Shown: one piece after another, positions 1 to 11,115 of the stretch
Layout of the letters: each line of letters opens with the position of its first letter
How positions within the stretch are numbered: position 1 is the stretch's first letter
From: Dipteris shenzhenensis
Lineage: Eukaryota > Polypodiophyta > Polypodiopsida > Gleicheniales
Length of the DNA stretch: 64,000 nucleotides
Reading direction: 5' to 3' (one strand)
Assembly: GCA_047967505.1 (NCBI GenBank)
Contig: CM106540.1
Translations under genes and position numbers: made by a program
The notes under the pieces: generated by a model
Database searches by the model: none
What the model saw: only the letters and a program-made list of their open reading frames with translations
Told to the model about the DNA's origin: nothing

Positions 1-1005
1 TCATGTAAATCAAGCTACCTACTATGCGCCTGTACATAGTAATATCTTCAAGAAGCTCACCTGACTCTGCATTGAGCTTCACATTCTGCTCCAATGGAAC
101 AGAGATAGGCTTACAGCCTGTCATCCCATATTTGGACAGCATGTCCAAACCGTATTGCCTTTGCAACAGCCATATCCCACTCGGGGATCTAATAACCTCA
201 ATGCCCAAGAAGTAACGCAGCTCTCCCAAATCCTTCATCTCAAATTTCTGCTTCAACAGCAGCTTCACTTCATTAATGTCTGCATCACTATCACCTGTAA
301 TAATCAAGTCATCAACATAGATGACTATAAGCACAATCCCTCTGTTTGTCCTTTTCACATAAAGCGAAAAATCTGAATTGGAAATCTGAAATCCAATAGT
401 GACAAGATATTGCCCTATCTTGTCTGACCATGCCCTCGGTGCCTGTTTTAAGCCATACAAGGCTTTGCGCAACCTGCATACAAAATCGGGGTGTGCATTA
501 TCCTCATAACCTTCTGGCTGCATCATATAAACCTCTTCCTGCAAATCACCATGCAAGAAGGCATTTTTCACATCCATCTGATGCAAAGACCATCCCTTTG
601 CAGCAGCCATAGCAATTACTACTCTCACGGTTGCCATCCTTGCAACTGGGCTGAAAGTTTCCTCATAGTCAATCTCATATGTCTGCGCAAAACCTTTGGC
701 AACCAATCTTGCCTTGTACCTGCTAACAGACCCATCAGCATTGTGCTTTACTTTGTAAACCCACTTGCAGCCAATAGCCTTCTTATCATGAGGCAAAGGC
801 ATCAAATCCCAAGTGTGGTTTGCATCCAAGGCAGCCATCTCTTCATCCATAGCTGCTTCCCAATTTTTATGCCCTGCTGCATCCTCAAAACATGTGGGCT
901 CTGGCTCCTCTAGAACCTTGACCATATAAGCATAGTGATGTGCTGTATACCCATCATATCTCAGCCTGTCAACTGGACACTTAATACGAGTGGACCTCCA
1001 TACAC
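1..1005 (-). pseudogene. Copia A reverse transcriptase, partial (runs off window)
   Basis: From about 1005 down to base 1 one minus frame is free of stops and encodes the RT domain of Copia pol. It contains [52 protein letters not shown], the catalytic VIYVDDLIITGD (YVDDL at 302-319) and FEMKDLGELRYFLGIEV, and is cut at the start of the connection (RRIVGSLIYM). The frame differs from that of gag-integrase because of the indel near 1000-1008. RNase H is off the window. It would copy element RNA into DNA in virus-like particles. Confidence 0.88.
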
Positions 1006-2973
1006 AACTGGATCAGTTGCAGGAGTCTTTAAATCATGCCTGCTTTTCCTTGCACCAGGTGTAACAACAGAAGGAATCCCAAGTTCCTCATCAAGGCTCA
1101 TTTCAGAGCCACTTGACTCTCCATCAACATGAGAGCTACCAGCAGACACATCAAACACTGGAGCATGGTCCACTTTTTCTTTTCCCTTATGTGATACCTG
1201 CACAACACTATCAGGACTGCCATGTGACGATTCACTAGATCTCAATCTCCCTGTCCATGCATTAGATCCACTAGTAGAGGACTCTCTGGGTCCACTCAAG
1301 GCTTGAGATTGCTGCTCTGCATTTATTGCAGCATTCCCATTTCCTGCATCTGCATCTCCTACCATAACAGTTGGTGCATACCAGCTGCTCATTTCATCAA
1401 AAACAACATCTCTGCTCACTTGCATTTTGCGGGTGGAAGGGTTATAACAGCGATACCCTTTCTGGTGCTGAGCATATCCAATAAAGATGCATTTTTCTGC
1501 CTTTGGATCCAGCTTTGTTCTCTTCTCATCAGGAACATGAACATAAGCTATGCAACCAAATACCTTCAAGTGAGAAATATCTGGTTTTTGGCCTGTATAC
1601 ATTTCTTCAGGCGTCATGCCATGGACAGCTGCAGTGGGGGTTCTGTTCATAATATAAACAGCAGTTGCTACTGCTTCAGCCCAAAAATAATCAGGCATGT
1701 TTTTCTCATTTAGGATCGCCCGTCCTACTTCTGCAATATGCCTGTTCTTCCTTTCTGCAACCCCATTCTGCTGAGGGGTAGACCTGCATGAGTACTTCCT
1801 TTGAATTCCCTGTTCTTTCAGATATTCACAAAATTCTTCTGAAAAGTACTCTCCCCCTCCATCAGATCTTAGCACTTTAATATGCACACCTTTCTCTTTT
1901 TCAACCATGGCCTTAAAAGCCTTGAAATGGCTGAACACTTCACTTTTGTGCTTCATAAAATAAATCCACACCTTCCTAGTGTAGTCATCAATAAACGTCA
2001 CATAATAATGGCATCCACCAATAGAAGCAGCTTTGGTTGTCCAAACATCTGAATGGATCACTTCCAAAGGTCTTCTGCTCACCTTAGCATTTTTGGGAAA
2101 TGCATGTCTGGCCTGCTTACCCATTTGGCATGCTTCACATACCTTTTGCATTCCCTCAACTCTGAATTTAGGCAAACCTGCAACAATGTTTTTCGTTTGC
2201 ATAGATTTCAGCCTTTGTATATTCACGTGCCCAATGCACTTGTGCCATATCTCAATATCTGCAATGACACCTCTCCCATGCGCAAACATAGCAGCTTTCA
2301 CCTCAGGCATATCAACATCCAAGGTGAACATTCTACCATTTTTGTTGCCTTTTGCAACCAAGCGGCACTTATTTTTCAGGTCCTCAACAAAGCATCCATC
2401 AGGATTAAATCTAACCTGCAGACCTTGCTCAACCATCTGGCCAACTGAAACCAGGTTCTTAGTGATTTTTGGAACATGAAGTACATCTGCCAAGTACTTC
2501 GTTTTGCCATCCTGCATAGCCAATGGCACTTTACCAACCTGCGTAATTGGGTGCGCAGTATCATCACCTGTTTCAACATAACCTGGCTTATCCAAATTTC
2601 TAACATCATGAAACCACTCACCATGACTGGTCATGTGGTTAGAGGCACCTGAATCAACATACCAAACATCATTGCAAGCTGCAGCATCTCCTGACATGGA
2701 GTTAACCATATGCTGCATCACAAAAAGGTGCTCATTTCTGTCGTCACCATGCCCACTTGATGATGCATAGTTGCTTTGCTGCAACTTTCCACTTTTGATG
2801 TCATTCTGCTTTTTATAGCATGTATTCTCCTTGTGTCCAGGCTTTCCACAATAATAGCATTCTGTGCTGCTATTTACTTGCTGGTTCCTTTGCCATGAAC
2901 CACGGCCTCTTTGGCTCCCCCTGCCTCTAGAACTACCACGTCCTCCTCCATAGGACTGGTTTTCCTGTTGTTG
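961..2973 (-). pseudogene. Copia A zinc knuckle, protease and integrase
   Basis: Continues the gag frame after the TAG. A CCHC knuckle (CYYCGKPGHKENTC, about 2819-2862) precedes protease with an intact WYVDSGASNHMT active site. Numbering from 2784: DSG is 44-46, the integrase HHCC finger is H181, H186, C216 and C219, and the DD35E triad is D246 (HSDVW), D308 (RSDGGGEY) and E344 (QNGVAERKN), with the expected 35 residues between the last two. A GKGV-type tail and acidic linker follow. The frame ends at TGA 961-963 because of a shift near 1000-1008. The RT frame resumes immediately, so pol was originally continuous. Confidence 0.9.
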
Positions 2974-3672
2974 CTATTGGTTCTGATTTCCTGCACGGCC
3001 ACCAGAACGGCCTCTTCCTCTACCCCTGCCTCTACCTGTATTCGAGTAGAAAGCAGTCTCTTGAGAAGTTGAGGTGGCTGAACCACCATTCCTTTGCTCT
3101 TCACTCAGCAAGAGAGCAATAAGTTCCTGAAAATCAGGAAATGTTTCACGGACTCCAATGGATGTCCGAAATTGTGCATAATCTTTCCCAAGACCATTCA
3201 AGGTCACGGACACTAAGTCCTCATCATCAACAGGTGCTCCAATGGAGGCAAGAGAATCTGCAAGGCCTTTCACCTTCAAGGAATACTCATTTATATTCAG
3301 ATTTTTCCTTTGCACATTGTGCAACTCCTGCTTTAGCTGCATCTTTCGTGCTTTGGTATTTGTGCTATACAGCTTCACCAATGTATCCCATGCCTCCTTA
3401 GGCGTCTCTAGATCCTGTATATGCACAATCATAGAATCTGAAATGCTAACGGACAGCCAATACAGGCATTTTCTGGCTTTTTCATGCCATTCTTTAAAGG
3501 CCTTCAATTCAGCAGGAGTGGGAGCAGCACCCAAAACTGGTTCTATAGTTTCACCACTGATGTAATCCCAAACTCCCTTTCCCATAAAGAAGTTTGTCAT
3601 CCTGAACTTCCATGCTTGGAAGTTGTTCTTGTCAAGCTTCTCACTGACAATGGTAGACAGATTCTCAGACAT
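2974..3672 (-). CDS. Copia A gag (UBN2-type capsid), ends at in-frame TAG
   Basis: About 232 residues from ATG at 3672 (start MSENLSTIVSEKLDKNNF). The open frame extends nine codons upstream, but this Met begins the usual gag N terminus. The fold is a typical UBN2/DUF4219 Copia capsid: a KNNFQAWKFRM motif, a helical middle (KEAWDTLVKLY), NEYSLKVKGLADSLA and LNGLGKDY, then an RG-rich tail (GRGRGRGRGR). The stop at 2974-2976 is TAG inside a Gln-rich run (NQNQ stop QQQ), and the same frame continues through the zinc knuckle into protease. The TAG may be a CAG-to-TAG decay mutation, or less likely a read-through site. Its role is to package the element RNA in cytoplasmic particles. Confidence 0.88.
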   Translation of the reverse strand: MSENLSTIVSEKLDKNNFQAWKFRMTNFFMGKGVWDYISGETIEPVLGAAPTPAELKAFKEWHEKARKCLYWLSVSISDSMIVHIQDLETPKEAWDTLVKLYSTNTKARKMQLKQELHNVQRKNLNINEYSLKVKGLADSLASIGAPVDDEDLVSVTLNGLGKDYAQFRTSIGVRETFPDFQELIALLLSEEQRNGGSATSTSQETAFYSNTGRGRGRGRGRSGGRAGNQNQ

Positions 3673-4238
3673 TTTACAAATCACGAATTGCAACAGCAAC
3701 CTCTAAACACAGCAAATGCCTCAGAAGGGCAAATAGCAAAACTTCTGCAAAGAGCCTCACAGGGGCAGATCTGCAACACTGACGAAAGTGGTATTTCACC
3801 ACACAGTCACTTCCTCGTGACGATTTTGCATCAACAGGCAACAGGCATGAATCTGCAACTCCCAATATCTCTGCACATAGGCATACGATGCAATTTCTAT
3901 GGCACCTTTCCACCGACTAGCCGCGCGGTGGTCGCACAGCAAAAACAGGGCCTTTTTCTGAGTGCCTGCGAAGAACTTCCGCCTTCAAAACGGGCCCCGA
4001 AACGGCCTCAAATTAGAAAAATAAAGTCGCCGAAGGGCTTCGCCCTCACCCACAGCATATACTGCGCTCTCGCCGCACCACGAAGGGCCTCTCAATCTGA
4101 AGCAGTGCACTCCTGCACTTCTGGCTGTGCTACTTGCAGAGATTTGCTCCCAAACTCGAAATAGGAAAGCTACACTGGTCCTCTTACCAGGACACCACAA
4201 ACTTGGCTAGCTTTCTTGAGCTCCTTACCACGAACAAG

Positions 4239-4250
4239 GCTCTGATACCA
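4239..4250 (-). other. Primer-binding site of Copia A
   Basis: TGGTATCAGAGC on the minus strand abuts the LTR end. This is the usual plant Copia site complementary to the 3' end of initiator-Met tRNA, and it fixes element orientation and the LTR boundary. Confidence 0.9.
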
Positions 4251-4548
4251 TGTAAAGAATAAGGGAGAGAGATAGGAGACTCAAGTTCAGCTTTCTTCAC
4301 AACACACAAAAGAGAGAGGACACAAGGTTGGAGGGTGAAGCCTTTCTTCACTTTTGCACACAACAACAATACAATAGAAGAGGGAAATACCCTATATGTC
4401 AAAACCTAGAATACGTGGTTCATATGTGAACCCAAACCAAAAACATACGTGGTAGTCTAACTACACCACGAGTACAACTAACATAGGCGGTGACATAAAT
4501 GATAGTCATTCAGGAGATATATCGGGGGTAGAGCTTGATATCTCAACA
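4251..4548 (-). repeat. 5' LTR of Copia A
   Basis: On the minus strand the block starts TGTTGAGATATC (plus end 4548) and ends TTCTTTACA directly before the primer-binding site, giving 298 bp with TG...CA ends. The start matches the LTR start of Copia G and I (TGTTGAGATAT). The partner LTR is beyond position 1, so identity and target duplication cannot be checked; the five bases outside the LTR are GAAAC (4549-4553). Confidence 0.85.
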
Positions 4549-4857
4549 GAAACATCTATGGGAATGAAGGGTCTACACTAGTGCTAGCATTTCTACTCTA
4601 GGTGAGTGCAATGCAATCACCTTATATGAGAAGGTAGATAACATTGGGATCACAGAGCATGGAAGGGGGGTGGTAGTATGCATGCTGAAGATGAGTGGAT
4701 GAGCAACAGATGAGCAGGTGAGTAGATGAGTGACGAGAGTTGGAGGAGGGAGCGTGGAGCAAAGTAGAGAAGGGGTGGAAAAGAGCTAGTGGAGCAAAGT
4801 AGTAGAGCATGGGCAGATCAGAGCAACGTAGTAAAATGCCAAATGCCATGGATCTTA

Positions 4858-5570
4858 TATATATTATAAAGTTTGAGCCACCATGGTGGCTGGAGCCCAG
4901 GGTTCCATCCATATTAATTGCAAGCCACCGTGGTGGAATCCCCCAAAATAGGCTGGTAATCATGAAGAAGATGCCATGTGGTGCCACTGTAGTGGCTGGT
5001 AACTAAGTGCCAACCTGATGGAATCTTAGCCATGATAGATGTGGCTGATGAGAGCCACCACCACTAGGCAGTAATTCCCACAAAAGTAAATCATGAAGCT
5101 CTAATCACTCATTAAGCTCTAATCACTCATTACCATGCACTCTAGTTCTCTACTAAGCATGTGAGCCTAGTGACTAGTAATTTTTACTGCACTCGTAGTG
5201 ATCATGCATGCTAAAGCGTGGTGGTGGGTGAGCAATGGCATGGTGGAATTATAGCCACGATAGACGTGGCTAATGATAGACACTACCATTGGGTAGTAAT
5301 TCCCACAAAAGTAAATCATGAAGCCTAATCACCTCTAATCCCTCATTACCATGTGCTCTAGTACTCTCTTGAGCATGCAATCCCAGTGGTTGGTAGTTTA
5401 CTGCACTCATAGTAATCATGCATGCAAGCCCGATGGTGGTAACTGAAAGTTGACTAATTGCGGACCACTGCGGTGGCTGGTAATTAAATGCCAACTCGGT
5501 AGGTCTTAGCCGCCACCACAAACGTGGCTGGGAATCTTGGATGCCACCACCTTTAATCATTCATTAACAT
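4858..5570. repeat. Diverged tandem repeats of about 230 bp with GCCACCATGGTGGC-type palindromes
   Basis: Blocks at about 5007-5230 and 5236-5455 share the order [GGTGGAAT..TTAGCCA..GATAGA-GTGGCTAATGA], [GGTAGTAATTCCCACAAAAG], [TAAATCATGAAGC], [CTCATTACCATG] and [CTAGTAATTTTTACTGCACTC-GTAATCATGCATG]. A partial third copy is at 5465-5570. GCCACC/GGTGGC near-palindromes recur across 4870-5660. No coding capacity is seen. Confidence 0.65.
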
Positions 5571-5706
5571 GCAAGTCAATATTGCCACCTTGAATTATTC
5601 AAAATTCAGGCCAACCACCATGGTGGCTCTCACCTTGACAGTAGTCGGTCGAGCTACAACCATAGTAGTGGCTCTCACCATGATAGTGTAGTTGGGCTAC
5701 AAATTG

Positions 5707-5960
5707 CTATTCCATTCCCTTAACCATTTCGTCTTCTATCCCTCTCGAATGTTTCATTCTCCCTTGCAATCTCAAGCCTCCACTATTCCATTTCCTTTTA
5801 CTGCTTCATCTTCTATCCCTCTCGACCATTTCTTTCTCCCTTGCAATCAGACTCTTGCAATCAGACTGCAAACTCAAGCCCACTCCGTTTCTTTCAATAT
5901 TTCGCCTTCTATCTCTCTCAACCATTTCTATGTCCCTTGCACTCTTCCTGCAACTTCTAT
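5707..5960. repeat. Pyrimidine-rich direct repeat, about 85-100 bp, three copies
   Basis: Three consecutive blocks share [TATTCCATTcCCTT], [CTTCTATCCCTCTCGAcCATTT] and [CTCCCTTGCAATC], starting near 5707, 5788 and 5885. The third copy is the most diverged. No domain is seen in any frame. Confidence 0.6.
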
Positions 5961-6129
5961 CCCCTCTTGTGATGGCAGTCTGGGAGCTCCTCACACAATC
6001 TTTCCTCCCCCTCTGTAGCACAGTGTGAGACTGATCTTGAAATCATGAGATAAGCGAGCTCCTCTCTCCCTCTTTAAAAGCCTAATTTGGATGCTCTCCA
6101 AAACTTCACCAAGTTCATACAGGATGAGA

Positions 6130-7890
6130 ACGTGAAGGAGGGGCAACTGGTTTGTTAAGGTCAAAAGATTACCATCAATGAAAGTGTGATTGAAAATGCT
6201 CTAGGAATTTTTGGAGGCAGTTTGCAAGCACACTTTTTCAAGAAGCAGTGGAAGAGACAGGATATTCTACCCGTATACCCAAACGCTCAGATTAGTAAAG
6301 ATGGTGGAGTCAAGATTTCAAGCTTGCCAACAAACTTCCAAGATGTGCTGAAGAAGACCATTCACTTCTTTCCAAATACAAGAGGAACCTACAAGTTCTA
6401 GCAGGTTCAAGCAGCAGTAGAGCAACTGAAAGGACATGACGTATCTTTCTCAAGGGTGATCTCCAAGGCATGTTAACCAACCTGAAGAATTGTATGGATG
6501 GCAAATCCCAATTGTCATCTCAGTTCAATGGAGTTGCAATACACCTGATGGCATCTACCCTTAAAGGTATTTTTGAGCAATACGCTAAGCAGATGTCTCA
6601 AAAGGTGACTTTTCTATAAGAGAAAGCCACCGATGCAGCAAAGGCAGTGCAACTCAAGAAAAGTCTTAGAGAAGGTGCAAAAGACAAGGAAGAGGAGGCA
6701 CAAGCAAGGGCCTTGCAAGCACAAGAGCAAGATGAGGCCACTACAAAATTGGTCGACATTGAAAGGCATAGAAGAGAAGAAGTAGAGAAGTGCATGAAGG
6801 AGCTCCGAGATGGGCTCAAAGACGTGAGAAATGATGAGGACATGGTGGACAAGGAACTAGAAAAGATGCAAAAGGACCTTGAAGATCAGAGAGCAAAAAA
6901 GGAGGGTCTTTACAAACAGCTCTGCAACATGGAGAACACATTTAACATTGAAAAATGCTAGATGATGGAGGAACTGAAAAGGGAGAATGCAGAAACCAGA
7001 AAGGTGATGCAAGAACTATGAGAGAGCTTCAAGGCTAGGAAGGATGCAGAGAGCAGCCATGGTGGAGCAAGTTCCAGCCACACCACAGTGGAGCAATTTG
7101 CAGCAGCCACCTCGATGAGGGTTGTTTTTTCGAAACACTGTTGGAAGTCCAAAGAGCAAGCTACAAGACCCTGCAAGAAGATTAGGATAGATGTTTGCAT
7201 GAGTTTTTTGTGGCTTTTGATAGTTATGAAAAGCAGTCCGTCATCCTGAGAGATTTCCAAACTAAAGTGGAAGTCTTGGAAATGGCCCATGAAGATGTTT
7301 TTCAACAATTTATGTAGCTTCAATAGATGCTGAGGGATTCAGATGAAGATGTTGCACATAGTTAGCAAAAAGTGGAGGAGATGAAAGAGAACATCCACAG
7401 CCTTAGGATGGGGGAGGAAGGAATCAAGAAGCAACTTCATCATGTACAGAGCAAGACTGTGGTATTGATGGTCACAATAGCTAAATCGGATGCCTATCTT
7501 GCTATGCAGCAGGGTCCAAAATGCATGGTCTGCCATACCCCCATCATAGATGACTGTTGTATTCGATGGTCTGCATGCTACGACCCTGTGCACTTTTTTT
7601 GCTTTGGAGTGTTTGTGCATACAAAATCACTATGTAGAGAATGCCATTTGCCATTGCCTAGGTCATGGACATATCAAATGTGCATGCCTACTATAGCTAT
7701 CTACGATGGGAAAGTAGATGATGCAGCTCAATTTGCCATTTGGGAAAAAGATCTTAAAGACAAGGAGCTCAAATTGAAGAAGGTCGAGACCGAGCATGAT
7801 TGCGAGGAAAAGGAGCCTGAAGGGAGGAACCAGTCCCCTTCAGGAAAGGAGAAAGAAGGGCCGAAGCCTGCAACCAGGAAGCTCAAATGA
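6130..7890 (+). pseudogene. Decayed gene of unknown family: conserved N block, coiled coil, RING-like Cys/His module
   Basis: Three open stretches in different frames appear to be one broken gene. 6130-6401 reads ENVKEGQLVC, one stop, then ITINESVIENALGIFGG and LPTNFQDVLKK. 6600-6961 is strongly heptad-like and charged (KDKEEEAQARALQAQEQDEATTK and onward), a coiled coil of about 110 residues. 7372-7890 adds more coil, then a Cys/His cluster, C-x2-C, C-x4-H-x2-C, C-x2-C (KCMVCHTP, ACYDPVHFFC, LCRECHLP), and a Lys/Glu-rich tail. The cluster resembles a RING finger lacking one metal ligand. Several stops and at least two frameshifts break it. I do not recognise the family; it could be a captured host gene or part of an unknown mobile element. 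Confidence 0.5.
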
Positions 7891-8173
7891 AGTAAAGAGG
7901 AAGTAGCATGAAGGGAGGGGCCGGGCCCCTGCAGGAAGGAACCAACCCCATTCTTGAAAGGAGCAAGGAGGGCCGAGCCTGCAATCAGGGAGCTCAACAA
8001 GGAGTCCTTAAGATGTAATCTAAAGTAAAAGTCTTTGAGATTGTAACCTATGTAATCTGTGTGTAATCTATTGAATTGTTAATCTTCTCCAGAGTTTACT
8101 TGGGAAATGTTTTCTCAGCTATGTGACTAGATAATGTCCTTTCATCCACGACAGCATGGTGATAAGAATGAGA

Positions 8174-8337
8174 GGAAAGATTTTGATTTGACAAGTAATG
8201 TGACAAAATATTTTGATTAGATGACTCATGTGAGACTGAAAATTTTGATAAGTGAACTAATTTGAGACAAAAGATTTCGATTAGACAACTAATGTGTGAT
8301 GAAAGATTTTGATTAGACAACTAACATGAGACTGAAG
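8174..8337. repeat. Tandem repeat, about 32 bp, five degenerate units
   Basis: Units of the form GAAAGATTTTGATTAGACAACTAATGTGAGACT repeat head to tail with substitutions, starting near 8174, 8206, 8238, 8270 and 8301. Nothing coding is seen. The flanks 7900-8170 and 8340-8990 hold no recognisable gene. Confidence 0.7.
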
Positions 8338-9099
8338 AATGAGAAGGTTGGGCTCAATGAACTCTCTCCCTATTTAAGTGCAGTGTAGACCCAACTAAGA
8401 GCCCATTACAAAATCTAGCCCCAAAACTCTGTACATCGATCCACCTACTATGAATCTATGGCATACCTAAGAGACTTTGGAATGCTTTTGTTCTATCTGA
8501 AAATGATGTTGGATGGCATCCTCATAGAAATAGACCCAGAGAAGGAGGAAAATAGCTACAAGGAGGACATGCTTTGGTGGTGGGTATATTACTTGGAGTC
8601 GACACAAACGGTGAATATTAATTTCCCTAGCTATTGTTTAAATCCTTCTCCTTTAAGCTACTTGTCAAGCTCATGATGTAGGTTTCTTTTGGCAGGACAT
8701 GATAGAGGCATGAAGATGTATAGAGCACAAAGACCAGGATGAAGAGGACCCCTAGTAAAAGGAGGAGTTACTATGGGCATATAAGTTGGTAGAGTCAAGC
8801 AACCTGTGTGTAATCCGAGTGTGTGAAGAGGTCTGCGATTGTGCAACACACTAGCCTCAAGCTGGGAGATGCTTGCCCCATAAAGAGGTTGATAAGATAG
8901 TTGGGAGTCTTGATTTCCTTGAGAAATCAAAATGTCATTGTGTTTTGAAATAATAAAAATCTTGCAGACATTTCTTGAACATGTGGATATGACAAAATAT
9001 GAAGAGGGGAGAGGAGAAGAGTGGAGATGAGAAGAGAGGGCACAGCTAGAGAGCACACCACAAATGACTAACTGTACACTAGATTTAGTTGAAAAAATA

Positions 9100-9257
9100 G
9101 AATATATACAAACTCTTTTAGGGTTAGGGTTAGGGGATCTAATTCTTTCCTTTATAGCACTCGATAAGGTTAATGCTATGCACATATGATCACGTGATGG
9201 TGCTATACACACATGATCACATGATGTTGAGCTGATCACATGATGTTGAGCGTGAAC
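9100..9257 (-). promoter_or_regulatory. Possible 3' LTR start of Copia B with TATA box and short telomere-like run
   Basis: On the minus strand a purine stretch (AAGGGAAGG) ends near 9263 and is followed by TGAGAGTTCACGCTC at 9257, which looks like a polypurine tract followed by an LTR start. About 100 bp further is TATAAA (9151-9156 read on minus), then CCCTAACCCTAACCCTAAAA (9117-9136). The other LTR was not found, so the LTR call rests on position after RNase H and on the promoter-like layout. Confidence 0.4.
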
Positions 9258-9539
9258 TCTCAATACCTTCCCTTAAGATCAACATCATGAAGTAGGTCTT
9301 CTCTCAAGATGATGATTCTAGGGAATCAAAGAAGGACTGAGCATTACATTCCATCACACCCCTTTAATGGGAATTTCCTTCCTCTGCGTCAAACCAAGAG
9401 CTAGTTGGTGTTTCTCGAATAGCTCTTTACCGAGTGGTTTGGTAAAGATGTCTGCAACATTCTCTTTGCTATCACAATGCTGTAGTGTGATGTCACCAAG
9501 TAACACTCTCTCTCTGATGAAGTGCTCTTTGACATCAAT

Positions 9540-11055
9540 GTGCTTTGTCCTGGAGTGATATATTGGATTTTGGCCAATGCTTGAGCCTATTGATTATCAC
9601 AATATATTGTTGTTGGCTTTGACTCATCAAAGTAATCTGTTTCTGACAATAGTCTTCTGAGCCATATAGCCTCACATGCACCTGTAGTGAGTGCTCTATA
9701 TTCTGCTTCAGTCGAAGACAAAGAAGCAGTTGGCTATTTGTTTGATAACCATGATATAGCACCTTGACCAAGGAAAAATGCTTATCCCTGTGTCGATCTC
9801 CTGGTCTCATGATCTCTGGCATAGTCACTGTCATAGTATCCATGCAACCGTGGATGACTTCCTCTATATTCTATCCCAAACTGTCTTGTACCTCTTATGT
9901 ATCTCAAGACTCTTTTGGCTGCATTCCAATGAGATTGTTTTGGATTTGCCATAAAATGTGCTAGTGAGCTTACTGCATAACAAATATCTGGCCGTGTGAT
10001 TGTTAGATATATAAGAGATCCGATGAGTTGCCTGTAGTATCTGTCATTGACTGTAGGCTTTTTTGAATCTTTAGTAAGTTTCAAACTTTGTTCCATGGGA
10101 GTGGATGCAATCTTGCAATCTGCCATATGAAACTTCTTCAGAAGACTATCAACATACTTGAGTGACTTGTGAATGTGCTATCTGAATCTCTCCAGAACTC
10201 AATTCCAAGACAATAGGGCATAAGTCCAAGATCTTTCATGTCGAACTATGCATATAAGTCTTGTTCCAATTTTTTGATGAAGCTATCCCTGCTTCCTGTC
10301 ACAATCAAATCATCTATGTACAAAAGTGCAATAGTAATGTCTTCCCCTTAAACTATGTAGTAGAGAGTATGATCTACATTGGACTTCATGTATCCTAGAT
10401 CAACAAAATACTTGTCAATTTTGTTGTACCAACTTTTGGGTGCTTTTTTTAAGCCATAGAGACTTTTCTTGAGATGGCAAACCTTATTCTCCTCTCCTAT
10501 TTCAACATAACCTGCTAGTTGTTGCATGTAGACTTCCTCGTCTAGATAACCATTGAGAAATGCATTCTTGACATCAAGCTAATACACATTCCATTCGTTA
10601 AGTGTCGCTAGTGATATCAAGAACCATATGGAATCCATCTTTGCTACTGGAGCATAAGTCTCATCACAGTCTTAACCATATTGTTGTGCAAATCCTTTTG
10701 CAACTAGTTTGGCCTTATATCTCTGAATACTTCCATCTAGATTGTACTTCACTTTGTATACCCATTTGTTTGCTATGGCCTTCTTTTCTAGTGGAAGGTC
10801 GCATAATTCCCAAGTATTATTCTTATACAAAGCATCCATTTCTTCATTCATAGCAGTTTGCCATTCTGGCTTGTCTATTGCGTCTTCGAAGTACACTAGC
10901 CCTTTTGTAGCCATGATGGTAGTCATAAGAGCATAGTTGGTGGTTTCCACCTGAATTGCTTTTCCTTTCTGAGCATATGTCAATCTAGCTGGTGGTCTGC
11001 TTTCCCTAGTAGACCATCTGAGCTGCTGTGGGTCTGCTTGGGGTGTTGCTGGCAA
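9540..11055 (-). pseudogene. Copia B reverse transcriptase and RNase H
   Basis: 11055-10672 has the acidic linker and RT start (ANKWVYKVKYNLDGSIQRYKAKLVAKGFAQ). The frame continues to 10127 with several stops, including LDVKNAFLNGYLDEEVYM, LKKSLYGLKKAPKSWY and a catalytic YIDDLIVTGS (about 10300). 10126-9782 gives the connection and start of RNase H (IGSLIYLTITRPDICYAVS, YYDSDYARD). 9843-9535 holds further RNase H with a changed frame. The catalytic RT motif survives, but the reading frame cannot be used. Confidence 0.8.
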
Positions 11056-11115
11056 TTTTTTCTCTTCTTCATCAACCTGTACTATAGATGACTGTGAAGT
11101 TGATGCTTCTATCTC

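Larger units (their letters stand above)
1..4548 (-). mobile_element. Copia A LTR retrotransposon, 3' part outside the window
   Basis: Ty1/Copia element read right to left: 5' LTR (4251-4548), primer-binding site, about 570-bp leader, gag, zinc knuckle, protease, integrase, then reverse transcriptase running off the left edge. Protease and integrase before RT defines Copia. RNase H and the 3' LTR lie outside the window. Two lesions are visible: an in-frame TAG at 2974-2976 and a one-base-type frameshift near 1000-1008. All other domains are open, so this is one of the better preserved copies here. It is related to Copia G and I over the protein domains and LTR start (TGTTGAGATAT) but clearly diverged from them. 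Confidence 0.93.
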
